Source: Candidatus Bodocaedibacter vickermanii (GTDB lineage Bacteria > Pseudomonadota > Alphaproteobacteria > UBA6184). From it: a DNA stretch of 64,000 bases. Within the stretch, counting starts at the first letter, position 1, and each line of letters opens with the position of its first letter. The translations under genes and the position numbers were made by a program. This document shows positions 36,014 through 44,806 of this stretch, one piece after another. A model generated the notes under the pieces. The model saw only the letters and a program-made list of their open reading frames with translations. It ran no database searches and was not told where the DNA came from. The stretch covers positions 357,153-421,152 of the forward strand of contig NZ_CP054719.1 of NCBI RefSeq assembly GCF_014896945.1. The letters are read 5' to 3'.

Positions 36014-37294
36014 GTGTCTATTTTCCTATTTTTAATTATTGTCCTGTTATGTCTTGTATTAAGTGGTTTTATCTCGGCCGTTGAAACAGCCTTTACAGCA
36101 GCCTCCAAAGGCAAACTGCAAAACCTTATCAAAAAAGGAAATCGCAAAGCCGCCCAAGTTGAAGAACTACGTCGAAAAAGCATGTCCGATATTATAGGCG
36201 CCCTTCTTGCCAGCGAAACATTGCTTGAAGTATCTGCCACAGCAGTTGCAACCGCAGCCCTTACCAGTGTATTCGATGAAGCTGGGGTTATGCTGGCTAC
36301 AATCATCATGTCCACTCTGATTATGATCTATGGCGAAATTATTCCTAAAATTTATGCCTATTATTATCCTGAAAAGATCGCTGTTAAAACCGTTGGTTTT
36401 ATTAAAGTTTTTCTAAAAATTGCTAAACCTTTTTTAAGACTTACCAACCTCATTGCTCGCTTTTCATTACGACTAGCCGGAGTTCGCTTCAAAGAAAATG
36501 ACCCCAACGAAAGCGTTGATGAATTAAAAGGTGCAATTGCCCTTCACGCTCATATGGGTTCAAAAGCCCGAAATGAAAAAGCCATGATGGAAAGCATTCT
36601 TGATCTTGCTGACGTTAGCGTCGATGAAATCATGACGCATCGTAAAAATATGGTGATGATTGATGCATCAACTCCTTTGGACAAGGCTTTAGAACAAGTC
36701 TTATCCAGTCCTTATACTCGTCATCCCGTATGGTTACATAACCGTGAAAACATCGTGGGTATCCTTCATACAAAAGACCTATTAAGAGCCCTTGCCCGTC
36801 ACGATGGTGATATGTCAGATATCAGCCTTGAAACCGCGTGTGTAAAACCGTGGTTCATCCCAGAATCTACGTCATTATTAGATCAGTTAAACGCGTTCAG
36901 AGAACGCAGAGAACATTTAGCCTGCGTGGTCGATGAATATGGCGCCCTGCTTGGGATTGTAACATTAGAAGACATTTTAGAAGAAATTGTTGGCCAAATT
37001 GATGATGAACATGACGTCACCGTTCCAGGTGTCCGCCGTGAAGGCCCTCACACAATCTCTGTGCATGGGTGGGTAACATTACGCGATTTAAACCGTGAAT
37101 TTGATTGGGATCTACCCGACGCGGAAGCGGCAACTCTTGCGGGACTTATCATTTATGAAACCGAACAAATTCCTGAAATCGGTCAAGAGTTTATGATTCA
37201 TGGATTAAAGTGTAAAATCATCGCACGAAAAAGGAATCAAATTACTCGCATTCGTATTACATATACCGTCTCCCCCAAACCTACTGAAGAATAG
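36014..37294 (+). CDS. CNNM/CorC-type membrane protein with CBS domains
   Basis: The 426-aa protein begins at GTG 36014 (TAAGG upstream). Order of domains: CNNM transmembrane domain (DUF21, about residues 1-185, with GEIIPKIYAYYYPEK), two CBS domains (DEIMTHRKNMVMIDAST and the following VLSSPYTRHPVWL; ACVVDEYGALLGIVTLEDIL) and a C-terminal CorC_HlyC domain (GWVTLRDLNREFDWDLPDAE). Relatives export magnesium or are called hemolysin C-like. The position next to the vgr locus is probably incidental. Identity is confident; transported ion is inferred from the family. Confidence 0.93.
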   Translation: MSIFLFLIIVLLCLVLSGFISAVETAFTAASKGKLQNLIKKGNRKAAQVEELRRKSMSDIIGALLASETLLEVSATAVATAALTSVFDEAGVMLATIIMSTLIMIYGEIIPKIYAYYYPEKIAVKTVGFIKVFLKIAKPFLRLTNLIARFSLRLAGVRFKENDPNESVDELKGAIALHAHMGSKARNEKAMMESILDLADVSVDEIMTHRKNMVMIDASTPLDKALEQVLSSPYTRHPVWLHNRENIVGILHTKDLLRALARHDGDMSDISLETACVKPWFIPESTSLLDQLNAFRERREHLACVVDEYGALLGIVTLEDILEEIVGQIDDEHDVTVPGVRREGPHTISVHGWVTLRDLNREFDWDLPDAEAATLAGLIIYETEQIPEIGQEFMIHGLKCKIIARKRNQITRIRITYTVSPKPTEE

Positions 37295-37347
37295 GGTGGA
37301 TTTTTTATACTCACTTGTTTAAAGTATCTGTGTTTATTAGGATAACA

Positions 37348-37818
37348 ATGATGCATTTTATATCAAAAACTTTGTTTTGCATTGGGGTTATGTGCATGGC
37401 TATATCCAGTTATGCTGCCCCCTCTCAATCCAAAAACATCAATCAAGGAGCTACACAAAAAATGACTGAAAAAGATAACACCATTACTACCCCATCTGGC
37501 TTAAAATATGTTGATATCCAAGAAGGTACAGGACCAATCCCAGTTGCAGGAAAAACCGTAGTCGTACACTATACAGGCACCTTAGAAAACGGTACAAAAT
37601 TTGATAGCTCCGTTGACCGTGGAGACCCTTTCCGTTTTCCAATTGGAAAAGGCGTTGTGATTAAAGGATGGGATGAAGGCGTTATGTCAATGAAGGTTGG
37701 CGGTAAACGCAAGCTGATCATTCCAGCAGACTTAGGATATGGCTCCAGAGCAATCCCAGGCGTCATTCCTGCAAACAGTACTCTATTATTTGACGTTGAA
37801 CTTATCTCTATAGAATAA
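37348..37818 (+). CDS. FKBP-type peptidyl-prolyl isomerase, exported
   Basis: The protein has 156 aa when started at ATG 37348 (AGGATAACA upstream), which gives a signal peptide (FISKTLFCIGVMCMAISSYA). A single FKBP domain follows: TTPSGLKYVDIQEGTG, VVVHYTGTLENGTKFDSS, VIKGWDEGVMSMKVGGKRKL and IPADLGYGSRAIPGVIPANS. These active-site residues are intact, so it should catalyse prolyl isomerisation in the periplasm. It lies 53 bases after the CNNM gene. A longer TTG-started form from 37315 is possible but hides the signal peptide. Confidence 0.93.
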   Translation: MMHFISKTLFCIGVMCMAISSYAAPSQSKNINQGATQKMTEKDNTITTPSGLKYVDIQEGTGPIPVAGKTVVVHYTGTLENGTKFDSSVDRGDPFRFPIGKGVVIKGWDEGVMSMKVGGKRKLIIPADLGYGSRAIPGVIPANSTLLFDVELISIE

Positions 37819-37975
37819 GGCAACCTGCCGTTGCCTCCCTTAACTAGATCCGATGTGATCCGACACGGATTTAAGCATCGATCTGGCAGATGCAGCCTCG
37901 CCCCAACTTACCCCGCAAGGAGTATCGTGGGGCAAATCTCTCCATGTTAAATATAATCTTTCTAGATCTGTTTAA
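37819..37975. repeat. Palindromic repeat units
   Basis: CAACCTGCCGTTG (37823-37835) and ATCCGATGTGATCCGACACGGAT (37847-37870) lie right after the FKBP stop codon and before the convergent exported-protein gene. A CCCCAACTTACCCCGC / ATCGTGGGGC stretch may form another hairpin. No gene seen. Confidence 0.7.
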
Positions 37976-38989
37976 TTACTCACTAGCTGCCGCCGTTGCA
38001 GCTGGTGCTGTCTCATCAACCATTGGTAAAAACGTTTGAATAATCTTCCCTGGTCTGCCCGGTGAATAAGTAAACGACTCCATCTCTTCCAGAGTTAATT
38101 CACGCTCTATAGTTAACCCATACTTAATCATAACACCTTCAGGTATCACATGATCCGCCGGCATTACATCCTCAGGCATATGATAAACTTCCTGACTACT
38201 TACAAACACTCGCACTGGTTTACCCAACATTTCACTCCAATGTTGCGCATAATGGTGCAGCATTTGAACACAGAAAAAACAAGGATTGAATCGAGAGTGA
38301 ATCCGTAACTCTAAAAGATCCATGCTACTTAAGTCTTCTGATCTAAGCTTAAAAGTTCCATATCGAGCAATACTGGCTTCACTATCAAAACATGGGTACG
38401 TTTCTTTCATTCTGAATACAAAAGGGTATTCACTCCGATACCTTGATTGTAAAATTTTATATGCAGAATATATTCCTCTGACTCGTTCTGCCGGCGCAAT
38501 AACTTCAGCTTTAATTGCCTCAATTTCTGCTGCAAAACGATCAAACCAATCATCTCTAATCGCACTAATTTTTAAAGCTGCTTGCTTATCCCTAATAGCA
38601 TTAACCTTACTAATGATAGTTCTTTGAAAAGTTCTTCTCGGATCACGATCATAAGTAGCACCTATTTCAAAATCATGAATGTGATTACTGGTGAATACAC
38701 ACACAGCAGAATCACCCTCTCCAACTTCTAAGAGCTTCCCGTTAAAAAAAGCAGTGGCAAAATTCGCCCCGCTAATCTTTGAATCTAACCTTTCAATTGC
38801 CGGTAATTTACTCATTAATTCAAAATGTGCTGCAACAGTCTCTACAGAATACCGACACCATACAGTAGGACAATCAGAAAAACTTGGGGCAGCCTCTGCG
38901 GCAGCAGCTGTAGCCGCCGTTGTTAACGTTAATGTAAACTGGAATACAAATACAATAAGGAACAATGTCCTTAGAAAAACATATTTCAT
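37976..38989 (-). CDS. Exported protein with deaminase-like zinc motif
   Basis: The 337-aa product has a signal peptide (MKYVFLRTLFLIVFVFQFTL, then an Ala-rich stretch). Near residues 200-240 it shows CFDSEASIARYGTF and, 33 residues later, RIHSRFNPCFFCVQML. This spacing and the PCxxC helix resemble the zinc site of deaminase-superfamily toxins, where [HCD]xE and PCxxC supply the ligands and the catalytic Glu (here D202/E204 and C237/C240). An Ala-rich tail ends the protein. GAAAG lies before the ATG. It forms a same-strand pair with the next exported gene. Deaminase assignment is tentative; otherwise family unknown. Confidence 0.6.
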   Translation of the reverse strand: MKYVFLRTLFLIVFVFQFTLTLTTAATAAAAEAAPSFSDCPTVWCRYSVETVAAHFELMSKLPAIERLDSKISGANFATAFFNGKLLEVGEGDSAVCVFTSNHIHDFEIGATYDRDPRRTFQRTIISKVNAIRDKQAALKISAIRDDWFDRFAAEIEAIKAEVIAPAERVRGIYSAYKILQSRYRSEYPFVFRMKETYPCFDSEASIARYGTFKLRSEDLSSMDLLELRIHSRFNPCFFCVQMLHHYAQHWSEMLGKPVRVFVSSQEVYHMPEDVMPADHVIPEGVMIKYGLTIERELTLEEMESFTYSPGRPGKIIQTFLPMVDETAPAATAAASE

Positions 38990-39027
38990 GGGAGTAACTT
39001 TCTTCTAGTAAGGCTATTGATTTACGA

Positions 39028-39918
39028 TTAATCGCGGACAGGTAATCCGTAATACGTACGATGAATGCGAAGGATTTCATCACTACGAATAAGCCCTTCA
39101 ACTGTTGGTACATTCGTTGGATCCCCATCAGGTTTGAAATAAGCTTTAGGAATCCAAATCATCTTTTGCAAACATGTGCGTCGCTGATCCATTGGTAATT
39201 TCAACAAATCATCTTGCGTTAAGTAAACAGCATCGTAACCATCGTCAGCATCCTCATCATAGACACCCTCTCCAAATGCTAACAATCGTTTAGTTCCGAT
39301 GAAATTAGCGTAAACTGTTAAATATTTAAAGCTCTCTAACATTAATAAAGGCGCTAATTGTTCTATACTTCGTAAGTAAAGCCCATTTTGATGTAATCGC
39401 AGTTCTGATACACGATCTTTAACCGGCTCCAACACAACTAATAGTCTTTCCAAAAATCCTCCATCAATGGAGTTTGCAGATAAATCAACAACAAAGGAAT
39501 CAGTTCGAGATGCTACTTGATACGTTTCCACAAATCGTTGAATTTCACCTAAGAAATCACTCGCATTGGAAAAGGTAATGTCTTTATTGTGAAGGTTAAT
39601 GCTATCCATTCTTGATTCTAACGCAACCACGGCTCTCTCTCCTTCATCAACACGAACTGTTGTAGCTGGCAACGCTGCTACACGCCTCTCATCAAGGGGT
39701 ATTGTAGGTGACGCAGGACTTGCGGCTAACATGTGCCTAACCATGTCTTGGAGCTGTATAAGCTCACTAACAGGAACTCTAACCTCTTGACCACCACGTG
39801 AATAATTATGCGTGCCCGGACCATCACCTCTATGTGATTCATGCAATGTGGCAGCAGCAGATGCGGTTGATGTTAATACGGTACATAATAATAGGGATTT
39901 TAAAGGTAAATATCTCAT
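39028..39918 (-). CDS. Exported protein with leucine-rich-repeat-like segment
   Basis: This is a 296-aa product if started at ATG 39918 (AGAGAAG upstream), which gives a signal peptide (MRYLPLKSLLLCTVLTSTAS). The middle (about residues 105-200) has LRR-like spacing: FVVDLSANSIDGGFLERLLV, VSELRLHQNGLYLRSIEQLA and FKYLTVYANFIG. No transmembrane helix follows. It precedes the deaminase-like exported gene on the same strand with a 38-base gap. Secreted LRR proteins of intracellular bacteria often bind host proteins; applied here this is inference. Confidence 0.65.
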   Translation of the reverse strand: MRYLPLKSLLLCTVLTSTASAAATLHESHRGDGPGTHNYSRGGQEVRVPVSELIQLQDMVRHMLAASPASPTIPLDERRVAALPATTVRVDEGERAVVALESRMDSINLHNKDITFSNASDFLGEIQRFVETYQVASRTDSFVVDLSANSIDGGFLERLLVVLEPVKDRVSELRLHQNGLYLRSIEQLAPLLMLESFKYLTVYANFIGTKRLLAFGEGVYDEDADDGYDAVYLTQDDLLKLPMDQRRTCLQKMIWIPKAYFKPDGDPTNVPTVEGLIRSDEILRIHRTYYGLPVRD

Positions 39919-40107
39919 AATGCTTCTCTTTTTTGCATTATATTTTAATCTCAACTTTAATATAGAGACGCCATCCAGCATTGTCAAGTGTATAGGGTCT
40001 AACGTGCGTTACCCATCTCTACGCTTATGACATCCTTAACAAAATATATTCCCTTTACATCCTCTCCAAATTATCTTACGCTTAACTACAATAATAAAAA
40101 TAATGAC

Positions 40108-40728
40108 ATGAATACAAAAGACACACTTTCATTCTTGGGATCTTTATCCTCAAAAATTTGCCACGATATCGTTGCACCCGTCAGTGCTATTGATATGGGA
40201 TTAAGCTTATTGGACGATCATCTTCCCGATAACATCAAATTTGATCCAGCCTATGGATTATTAAAAGACAGCTTAAACAAAACATTACGTCGCATCAATT
40301 TTTTCAGGTACGCATTTGCATTCGGTAAAAATGACACGCTTCCAACAAAAAAAGAATTCACTGAACATTGTGAAAATGCCTGCACACACTTTAAAATCAA
40401 ATTTTATTTAGATGAATTTGATCCACCCTCAGATCAAGAAACGTTGTTGCTAAGAATTACGACCTGCATTTTGTATTTATTAATTGACACGCTTCCTAAA
40501 GGGGGTTCAATTACGTTATCTATTTCCCCCAAGCTGACCTCATTCGAAGCCACAGGCCCCATGGTCATCATGAGCCCATCGTTAGATAAAATTCTAAAAA
40601 ACGTCAGGGAATCTTACAGAACCCAAACAATTCTACCCGAACTTGTGTTAATGGGGCTAAAAGAATTGGGGCTACACCTTGAATCAACACACACTCCAAC
40701 GTCGCTAACCGCATTTTTAAAAGCATAG
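40108..40728 (+). CDS. chpT: Histidine phosphotransferase ChpT
   Basis: The 206-aa protein starts at ATG 40108 and opens with a DHp-like helix whose phosphorylatable His lies in LSSKICHDIVAPVSAIDMGL near residue 20. A degenerate, ATP-free HATPase-like domain follows (LLRITTCILYLLIDTLPKGG). ChpT passes phosphate from the CckA hybrid kinase to CtrA and CpdR, the alphaproteobacterial cell-cycle relay. Its presence implies a CckA-CtrA system elsewhere in this genome. Sequence conservation outside the His helix is modest. Confidence 0.85.
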   Translation: MNTKDTLSFLGSLSSKICHDIVAPVSAIDMGLSLLDDHLPDNIKFDPAYGLLKDSLNKTLRRINFFRYAFAFGKNDTLPTKKEFTEHCENACTHFKIKFYLDEFDPPSDQETLLLRITTCILYLLIDTLPKGGSITLSISPKLTSFEATGPMVIMSPSLDKILKNVRESYRTQTILPELVLMGLKELGLHLESTHTPTSLTAFLKA

Positions 40729-41075
40729 ATTTATCCGTTTGAAAAATGAAATTTCTAATCGGTTTCAATAAATCGCCTCAGAACATGGCGACTCACGGAT
40801 AAAGTTGACACATTGCGCTGAAAGAAAAAAATGACTTCTTGCGATACTTTGGAGACAATTCTACCACCTGTCAATCGTGGAGAACCTCGTTATCAAGGGT
40901 TATCGACGATCTTCTTACCCTATCGGCGCAGATTTGCTCCCGCTTGCCTTTTTGGCATTGTGGAGCAAAGGGCGCTGCATAATCGTTTTATGTGTGTGTT
41001 TAGCTATAGATTTCTCCTCAAAAAGACTTTGTTAACTTTTTTCCGATATGATTGTTGACAACAGGACAAACGAAC
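40729..41075. ncRNA. Structured intergenic region upstream of acnA
   Basis: A 9-bp inverted repeat TTTATCCGT (40730-40738) / ACGGATAAA (40795-40803) encloses CGCCTCAGAACATGGCG and TGAAA/TTTCA hairpins. Further on, TTTGCTCC...GGAGCAAA nested around TGCCTTTTTGGCA (about 40930-40970) makes a strong hairpin. Two blocks are shared with 23530-23660, one direct and one inverted. It could be a small RNA, an acnA leader or a decayed repeat. Strand and promoter not determined. Confidence 0.4.
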
Positions 41076-43700
41076 ATGAACTCATTTTTTACAAAAAGCT
41101 ATCTTCAAATCGGCAACACACGTTATGCCGTACACAACCTAAATACATTAGATTGGGCTGCACGCCTCCCCTATTCCCTTAAAGTATTATTGGAAAATGT
41201 GCTGCGCCACGAAGATGGAGTCCACATCACAAAAGATCATGTTTTAGCGTTCAAACACTGGGCACAATCTGGGAAAAACCCAACTGACATTGAATATTCT
41301 CCCGCCCGCGTACTGATGCAAGACTTCACCGGTGTACCCGCAATCGTAGACCTTGCTGCCATGCGCGATGCCGTGGCAACCCTTGGTGGAAATTCCGAAA
41401 AAATAAATCCACTCACTCCCGTTGATTTGGTTATAGACCATTCCGTCATTGTTGATCATTCGGGGAACTCTGAGGCGTTCGAAAAAAATGTAACCTTAGA
41501 ATTTCAACGCAATACCGAACGGTACGAATTCTTAAAATGGGGGCAATCCGCCTTTAAAAACTTTCGTGTCGTGCCCCCTGGCACGGGCATCTGCCATCAG
41601 GTAAACTTAGAATACCTTGCAAAAGTCGTTTGGACAAACGACACTAACGGCGAACACTGGGCATTCCCAGATACCGTCATTGGCACTGACAGCCACACCA
41701 CCATGATTAATGGGTTAGGCGTCCTTGGCTGGGGTGTCGGCGGCATCGAAGCCGAAGCCACAACCCTTGGACTTGGTATGTCAATGACACTTCCCGAGGT
41801 CATTGGGTTTAAGATAACTGGAAAAGCTAACGAAGGTATCACAGCAACTGACATCGTATTGACAGTTACTGAAATGCTTCGCAAAAAAGGCGTTGTCGAA
41901 AAATTCGTTGAATTTTACGGACCAGGATTAGATTATCTATCATTAGCCGATCGAGCCACCATCAGCAATATGGCGCCTGAATATGGCGCAACCTGCGGAT
42001 ATTTTCCAGTAGATCAAGAAACACTAAACTATCTTCGACTCACGAATCGCTCACCAGACCTTATTCAACTCGTTGAACAGTATACAAAGTCTGTGGGACT
42101 ATGGCGTGAACAAGACGATCTTATCTTCACTGATACGTTAGAACTAGACCTATCAACCATCGCACCCTCTGTTGCAGGGCCCAAACGCCCTCAGGATCGT
42201 ATCCCACTATCCAACGTTGCAAGCAGTGTATCCAACGCAATCGAAAGCTTTAAATCAGTACACATCCCGAACACAGACTATCAATTAAAAGATGGCTCCG
42301 TTGTTATTGCCGCCATCACCAGTTGCACAAATACATCAAATCCTTCTGTGATGATTGGCGCTGGACTACTGGCTAAAAAAGCCGTTGAAAAAGGGTTAAT
42401 ATCAAAACCGTGGGTTAAAACATCGTTAGCCCCCGGATCTCAAATCGTCACAGAGTATCTAAACGCAGCACACCTCACTCCCTATTTAAATCAATTGGGA
42501 TTTAACTTGGTCGGCTATGGATGTACCACCTGCATCGGAAACTCCGGGCCATTAGACCCTAAAATTGCCACAGCTATCGACGAAGCTCAACTGGATGTCG
42601 CTGCAGTCCTTTCTGGAAATAGAAACTTCGAAGGTCGCATTCATCCTCAAGTTAAACTCAGCTTTTTGGCATCTCCCATGCTGGTCGTTGCTTATGCATT
42701 AGCAGGCACAACACTTATTGAATTTGAAAACGATCCCATTGGCATCACCCCCACAGGTCAACCCATCTATTTAAAAGACATCTGGCCATCCAATGATGAA
42801 ATTCAAAAAACTTTGGAAACAACGTTAACTCAAACTATCTTCCAGTCTAAATATGCAAATGTATTTGAAGGATCAGAGATCTGGAAACAATTACAGACTC
42901 CAAAAGTAGCACTCTACCCTTGGAAAGATACCAGTACTTACGTTCAAAACCCACCTTATTTTGAACACTTCTCATCAGCCCCCCTTGCTTTGCAAAATAT
43001 CGAAAATGCAAGAGTTATTGCGATGTTTGGCGACAGTATTACAACCGATCACATCTCTCCAGCCGGTAATATCAAACCATCATCCCCAGCTGGAAAACAC
43101 CTGCAAACATTAGGTGTTTCACAAGACGATTTTAACTCCTACGGATCTCGCAGAGGAAATCACGAAATCATGATGCGCGGAACCTTTGCAAATATACGCA
43201 TTCAAAACGAGCTAACACCAGAACATCAAGGCGGATTCGCAAAAGATCCTTCCGGAAATATCACCAGCATTTATGATGCCGCAATGGAACATAAAGCTCA
43301 AAACACACCGCTTATCGTAATTGCAGGAAAAGAATACGGAACAGGATCATCCCGCGATTGGGCTGCAAAAGGCACAAAACTACTGGGAATCCAAGCAGTC
43401 ATTGCCGAATCCTTTGAACGCATCCACCGATCCAATTTAGTCGGAATGGGCGTTCTTCCCCTCACCTTTATGGATGGAATCACTCGAAAAGATCTTCAAC
43501 TTTCTGGTAATGAAATCTTTAATATCCCAGGACTTAAAGATTTAAATCATCCCCGTTCAAAGATTGATTTACACATCACCTACTCAGATGGAACGGAACG
43601 CACAGTCCCACTGCTCTGCCGACTGGATACGGAATCAGAGATTGACTACTATCGTCATGGAGGTATACTACCCTACGTATTACGCACACGCATGATGTAA
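41076..43700 (+). CDS. acnA: Aconitate hydratase A
   Basis: The 874-aa protein (start ATG 41076, as MNSFFTKSYLQIG; an upstream in-frame TTG/ATG adds eight residues) is a full-length AcnA/IRP1-type aconitase of the TCA cycle. It has TDSHTTMINGLGVLGWGVGG, the 4Fe-4S cysteines in AITSCTNTSNPSVMIGAG and YGCTTCIGNSGPL, and the swivel domain with GKEYGTGSSRDWAAKG. The C-terminus (GGILPYVLRTRMM) is normal, but the stop codon directly abuts a palindromic repeat block. A structured region lies upstream. Confidence 0.97.
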   Translation: MNSFFTKSYLQIGNTRYAVHNLNTLDWAARLPYSLKVLLENVLRHEDGVHITKDHVLAFKHWAQSGKNPTDIEYSPARVLMQDFTGVPAIVDLAAMRDAVATLGGNSEKINPLTPVDLVIDHSVIVDHSGNSEAFEKNVTLEFQRNTERYEFLKWGQSAFKNFRVVPPGTGICHQVNLEYLAKVVWTNDTNGEHWAFPDTVIGTDSHTTMINGLGVLGWGVGGIEAEATTLGLGMSMTLPEVIGFKITGKANEGITATDIVLTVTEMLRKKGVVEKFVEFYGPGLDYLSLADRATISNMAPEYGATCGYFPVDQETLNYLRLTNRSPDLIQLVEQYTKSVGLWREQDDLIFTDTLELDLSTIAPSVAGPKRPQDRIPLSNVASSVSNAIESFKSVHIPNTDYQLKDGSVVIAAITSCTNTSNPSVMIGAGLLAKKAVEKGLISKPWVKTSLAPGSQIVTEYLNAAHLTPYLNQLGFNLVGYGCTTCIGNSGPLDPKIATAIDEAQLDVAAVLSGNRNFEGRIHPQVKLSFLASPMLVVAYALAGTTLIEFENDPIGITPTGQPIYLKDIWPSNDEIQKTLETTLTQTIFQSKYANVFEGSEIWKQLQTPKVALYPWKDTSTYVQNPPYFEHFSSAPLALQNIENARVIAMFGDSITTDHISPAGNIKPSSPAGKHLQTLGVSQDDFNSYGSRRGNHEIMMRGTFANIRIQNELTPEHQGGFAKDPSGNITSIYDAAMEHKAQNTPLIVIAGKEYGTGSSRDWAAKGTKLLGIQAVIAESFERIHRSNLVGMGVLPLTFMDGITRKDLQLSGNEIFNIPGLKDLNHPRSKIDLHITYSDGTERTVPLLCRLDTESEIDYYRHGGILPYVLRTRMM

Positions 43701-43836
43701 GCGTGACGTTGCACCAGGGATGATCCCTAGACCCATTAGATCAGATCCGATTCGCACTGACACGGATTATAAAGCTCCAAATCTAACCTAATGGATGCAA
43801 CGGCACGTTGGCAGCATGATGCTGCACCCTATAGAT
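43701..43836. repeat. Palindromic repeat cluster after acnA
   Basis: AGCGTGACGTTGC, CAGGGATGATCCCT, ATCCGATTCGCACTGACACGGAT, CAACGGCACGTTG and GCAGCATGATGCTGC follow each other within 135 bases, starting one base after the acnA stop codon. Confidence 0.8.
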
Positions 43837-43891
43837 AGATTCGATTCGCACAGACACGGGTTGAAAAAACAACGCCGGTCTGAAAAAACTA

Positions 43892-43970
43892 TTGACTTCT
43901 CAAACTTTTTATGTATACTAATAACTAGAATTGCGAAGAGGCTACCCAAAAACCTGGGTAGCCTTTTTTC
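43892..43970 (+). promoter_or_regulatory. Promoter-terminator module in the repeat
   Basis: TTGACT (43892-43897) and TATACT (43914-43919) are 16 bp apart. About 20 bases beyond, AGGCTACCC/GGGTAGCCT (43939-43964) is followed by six T, a good intrinsic terminator. A transcript would be only about 40-45 nt. The same pair is conserved in all three copies, and copy 1 has a perfect TTGACA. Confidence 0.55.
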
Positions 43971-44146
43971 GTTCTACGTCTTTGAATCTTTCAGCCATTG
44001 GTTGAACCACTCAAAGACACGCCGAACCGAATCCCCAGTACAGGCGCTCAGCTACCCGATCAGTAGTCACAGCTCCTGTAAACAACCCCTAGAGCCGACG
44101 GGCTCGTAAAACACCGACTTTGTATAGTATACTAAAGTCCGCCTTT

Positions 44147-44177
44147 CCCCATTCGTGTAAGAAATGGGGTTCTTTTT
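44147..44177 (+). terminator. Second intrinsic terminator-like hairpin in the repeat
   Basis: CCCCATT (44147-44153) pairs with AATGGGG (44163-44169), followed by TTCTTTTT. It has the same direction as the first terminator of this element and is conserved in the other two copies. Confidence 0.6.
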
Positions 44178-44514
44178 GCACGTGCGGGTTACTGGGGATT
44201 CTCTCGGTTTTAAAACTAAATAACGACAACATCACGCTAATGGATGCAACGTCACGTTGCTTAGATCCGATGTGATCTGACACGGATTCTATATAACTTA
44301 ACTTTGAAAGTTACAAACACAGCACTTTCAAACAAACACAAGGAACTAAAACACTACTCTTCACAAAAACATCTCAAAATCATTTTTCACCCTCAATGAT
44401 CCTGCGCCGAAGGTAGGTCAAAAATTCTCTCATCCCCTCAACTAGCCTCTTCTTACATACCTCAAAACACACTCAATCTAACCTAATGGATCCAACCGCA
44501 GGTTGGCGGCACGT

Positions 44515-44571
44515 TGCCTTCAGAAATTTCAAGATATGATCTAATAAAGGTTCATCTGCGGGGGGCATGGG
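44515..44571 (-). pseudogene. Displaced 3' end of mutT
   Basis: On the minus strand these 57 bases read PMPPADEPLLDHILKFLKA. This fits the usual C-terminus of alphaproteobacterial MutT (a PMPPAD-type motif near the end). It is separated from the mutT body by the 235-bp inverted-repeat element, then runs into the palindromic repeat at 44490-44514 without its own stop nearby. Confidence 0.7.
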
Positions 44572-44806
44572 CACAACTGTTGAAAGTGATTAGAAAAAGA
44601 ATATTTTTGACAACAAATCAATAGAACAGGGAAAATCATTGATAAACCGATTGATTGTGTCAATCATACAGATATGTATGAATTAAGTAATAGATATGCG
44701 ACTATTTTACACAATATGAAGTTTTTTATAACATTCATAGCTTGGTGTTTAAGTGGGTGATTTTAATATCGTTAAACACTTCTTCTGATCACTTTCAACA
44801 GTTGTG
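44572..44806. mobile_element. MITE-like element inserted in mutT
   Basis: Terminal inverted repeats CACAACTGTTGAAAGTGAT (44572-44590) and its exact complement (44788-44806) extend inward with two mismatches to about 28 bp (TAGAAAAAG versus CAGAAGAAG). The 180-bp interior is AT-rich and has no gene. GCGGGGGG occurs just outside both ends (about 44558-44565 and 44815-44824), but not immediately flanking, so the target duplication is unclear. It separates mutT from its original C-terminal codons. Confidence 0.72.

Larger units (their letters stand above)
43837..44478 (-). repeat. Long intergenic element, copy 2 (left inverted repeat)
   Basis: This copy is nearly identical, in reverse orientation, to 53256-53895. 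Together they bracket about 8.8 kb. Shared features are a TTGACT/TATACT promoter-like pair, a GGCTACCC/GGGTAGCC hairpin with T-run, a CCCCATT/AATGGGG hairpin with T-run, and the block AATGATCCTGCGCCGAAGGT. Confidence 0.88.

Noticed and set aside
43795-44109. A short protein frame conserved in the three long repeats (ITRIAKRLPKNLGSLFSFYV)
   Set aside because: It is conserved only because the DNA is. It reads through the promoter box and the terminator hairpin, and copy 1 breaks it differently.
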